Shown: positions 5,701 to 5,920 of the stretch, piece by piece
Layout of the letters: each line of letters starts with the position of its first letter
How positions within the stretch are numbered: the first letter of the stretch is position 1
NCBI GenBank assembly: GCA_030836965.1
Contig: JAUPLM010000318.1
Location: 1 to 5,920, forward strand
DNA: 5,920 nt
Direction of reading: 5' to 3'
Origin: Thermodesulfobacteriota bacterium
GTDB taxonomy: Bacteria; Desulfobacterota; Desulfobacteria; Desulfobacterales; RPRI01
Made by a program: the position numbers and the translations under genes
The notes under the pieces: generated by a model
Seen by the model: only the letters and a program-made list of their open reading frames with translations
Databases searched by the model: none
What the model was told of the DNA's origin: nothing

Positions 5701-5920
5701 CCGCCGCCTACCACCATTATATCAGGATTGACATCAACTTCACGTGTTTCAAGGCTGTTGTGATAATTGACCCGGTTAATTGCGGCAGCCGCCAGATTCT
5801 TGGCCTTGCGCGTGGCTTCATCTTCATCCGGAGTTACCCATGAAACTTGCTCCCGCACGGATGCCATCTGGAACATGTAAGCATTAAGCCCGGCGCGTTC
5901 GCATGCTCCGCGAAAGGTTA
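2739..5920 (-). CDS. hdrA: HdrA-like electron-transfer flavoprotein with inserted GltD/NfnL-type NAD(P)H module (5' end outside window)
   Basis: 1059 residues are visible and the frame is open at the right edge. The ATG at 5876 is internal, because 14 HdrA-like residues precede it in frame (TFRGACERAGLNAY). Residues below are numbered from that Met. They run: an HdrA segment with VREQVSWV; an FAD motif VVGGGISG (55-62); a CxxC pair (C101, C104) in the TPKMVEV region; and a ferredoxin motif C153/C156/C159/C163. At about 195-600 comes an inserted GltD/NfnL-like module. It has N-terminal cluster cysteines C203, C207, C246, C250 and C254, an FAD motif VVGSGPAG (295-302), a nucleotide motif GGGNVAIDAAR (429-439) with R454/R455 that suit NADP(H), and a closing FAD motif around AAGDAVTGPAS (572-582). 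After a linker HdrA resumes with six cysteines (C669-C685), the HdrA motif C772/C784/C788/C789, the closing FAD motif (about 922-950) and two [4Fe-4S] motifs (C973-C983, C1004-C1014). Inference: the cytoplasmic core of a bifurcating or confurcating complex with two flavins. The preference for NADP over NAD is uncertain. Confidence 0.95.
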   Translation of the reverse strand, partial: TFRGACERAGLNAYMFQMASVREQVSWVTPDEDEATRKAKNLAAAAINRVNYHNSLETREVDVNPDIMVVGGGISGMQAALDIGNAGYKVYLVEKETTIGGHMLQFDKTFPTLDCAACIGTPKMVEVIQNPNIKLLSYSEVKEVSGYIGNYTVKIRRKPRYIKEGVCTGCGECANVCPVSVPSEWDESLGSRKAIYRSFPQAVPITFCIDKKDRAPCVITCPAGINVQGYVQLIGQGKYKEAVQLIMEKLPLPGVLGRVCPHPCENQCRRKETDQAIAIRELKRFAADKVDPAELPLPVIKDRAEKVAVVGSGPAGLTAAYYLRLKGYIVTIFEALPKLGGMLRVGIPDYRLPPEILDKEIGYILRLGIKTEINKSLGRDFTLDSLKEDGFSAVFLATGAHKSLDINIPGEKEFSGIFNAVDFLREINLGSRERPGKNVAVIGGGNVAIDAARIAKRLGCNEVTVVYRRTRNEMPAYPEEIEDALAEGIKIHYLTAPVGIISDESSLSGLNCIKTELGAPDGSGRRRPVPVEGSEFTIKCDALIGAIGQRMDAGWVADGSGPDLTSRDTFAVNPRTLQTSIPHIFAAGDAVTGPASVIEAVAAARRAVEAMHLFISGENLDEYAQKFAVPETPGNNWQEIPENISGAKRAHSSHLAASERAALFSEVNRGFSEEQARREAGRCLNCGACSECMECVKVCEAKAIDHAMEAKEVEVKVGSIIIATGYDLMDPSPMKQFGYGFYPNVFTSLEFERLSNATGPTGGKILIRDEKGELTKIPASVAILHCVGSRDVKYHEYCSRVCCMYALKYTHLIKEKVGHDTLVYDFYIDQRCYGKGYEEFYRRCQEEGTNFVRGKVAEITDRAIEPEEEGKLIAIAEDTLLGRVLRVPVDMVVLCSAIEARRDANEVGRIFGVNLGADGFFLEEHPKLGPLNTATDGVFLAGACQSPKDIPDSVAQASGAASKALSLATRGIIQVPSTISWIDPDVCAGCQVCIGLCPYSAIEFDERRGVSVVNEAVCKGCGSCSGFCPSGAAQVKHFKKKQIFAEFDGIMNSLASIGI

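Noticed and set aside
5874..5876. ATG at 5876 as the start of the HdrA-like protein
   Set aside because: The frame stays open upstream to the window edge and encodes residues (AGLNAY before MFQM) that match the usual HdrA N-terminal region, so this Met is internal and the gene is 5'-truncated by the window.

Overview
The window is a stretch of a single minus-strand operon encoding a soluble heterodisulfide-reductase-type (Hdr) electron-transfer module. Both ends of the window cut through genes. In transcription order (right to left) it holds four genes. First is a very large HdrA-like flavin/iron-sulfur protein with a GltD/NfnL-type FAD and NAD(P)H module inserted in it (2739-5920, 5' end missing). 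Next is an MvhD-type small iron-sulfur protein (2088-2510), then an FrhB/FdhB-like protein with an HdrC-like dicluster C-terminus (890-2035). Last is an HdrA-like N-terminal lobe fused directly to a response-regulator receiver domain (1-881, 3' end missing). Every gene is on the minus strand, and the plus-strand reading frames are shadows.

The gene content suggests an anaerobic bacterium of the sulfate-reducer/syntroph type (Desulfobacterota-like). Such genomes are rich in HdrA-MvhD clusters and carry FrhB-like proteins without being methanogens. This is inferred from gene content only; there is no rRNA or other phylogenetic marker here.

The likely joint role is as follows. The HdrA protein carries its own FAD, a second FAD plus a dinucleotide site in the inserted module, and many [4Fe-4S] sites. 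MvhD would relay electrons between HdrA and a partner, and the FrhB/HdrC-like protein would be a second flavin/Fe-S terminal. This is the architecture of an electron-bifurcating or -confurcating complex linked to NAD(P)H and ferredoxin. No HdrB (CCG-domain, disulfide-reducing) subunit is visible, so the final acceptor is unknown. The last gene adds an unusual twist: a ferredoxin-bearing HdrA lobe joined by a linker of about ten residues to a complete-looking phosphoreceiver domain. It suggests that redox state and two-component signalling are coupled inside the same operon.

The only sizeable non-coding stretch is the 228 bp between the hdrA-like and mvhD-like genes. It is almost filled by an imperfect inverted-repeat element of about 180 bp (19/20-bp arms at 2537-2556 and 2704-2723) with several internal hairpins. 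It looks like a small non-autonomous mobile element (MITE-like) or a structured RNA segment inside the operon. The other gaps are 52 bp (2036-2087) and 8 bp (882-889), and neither shows a terminator. No promoter could be supported in the window, as expected if the operon promoter lies beyond the right edge.
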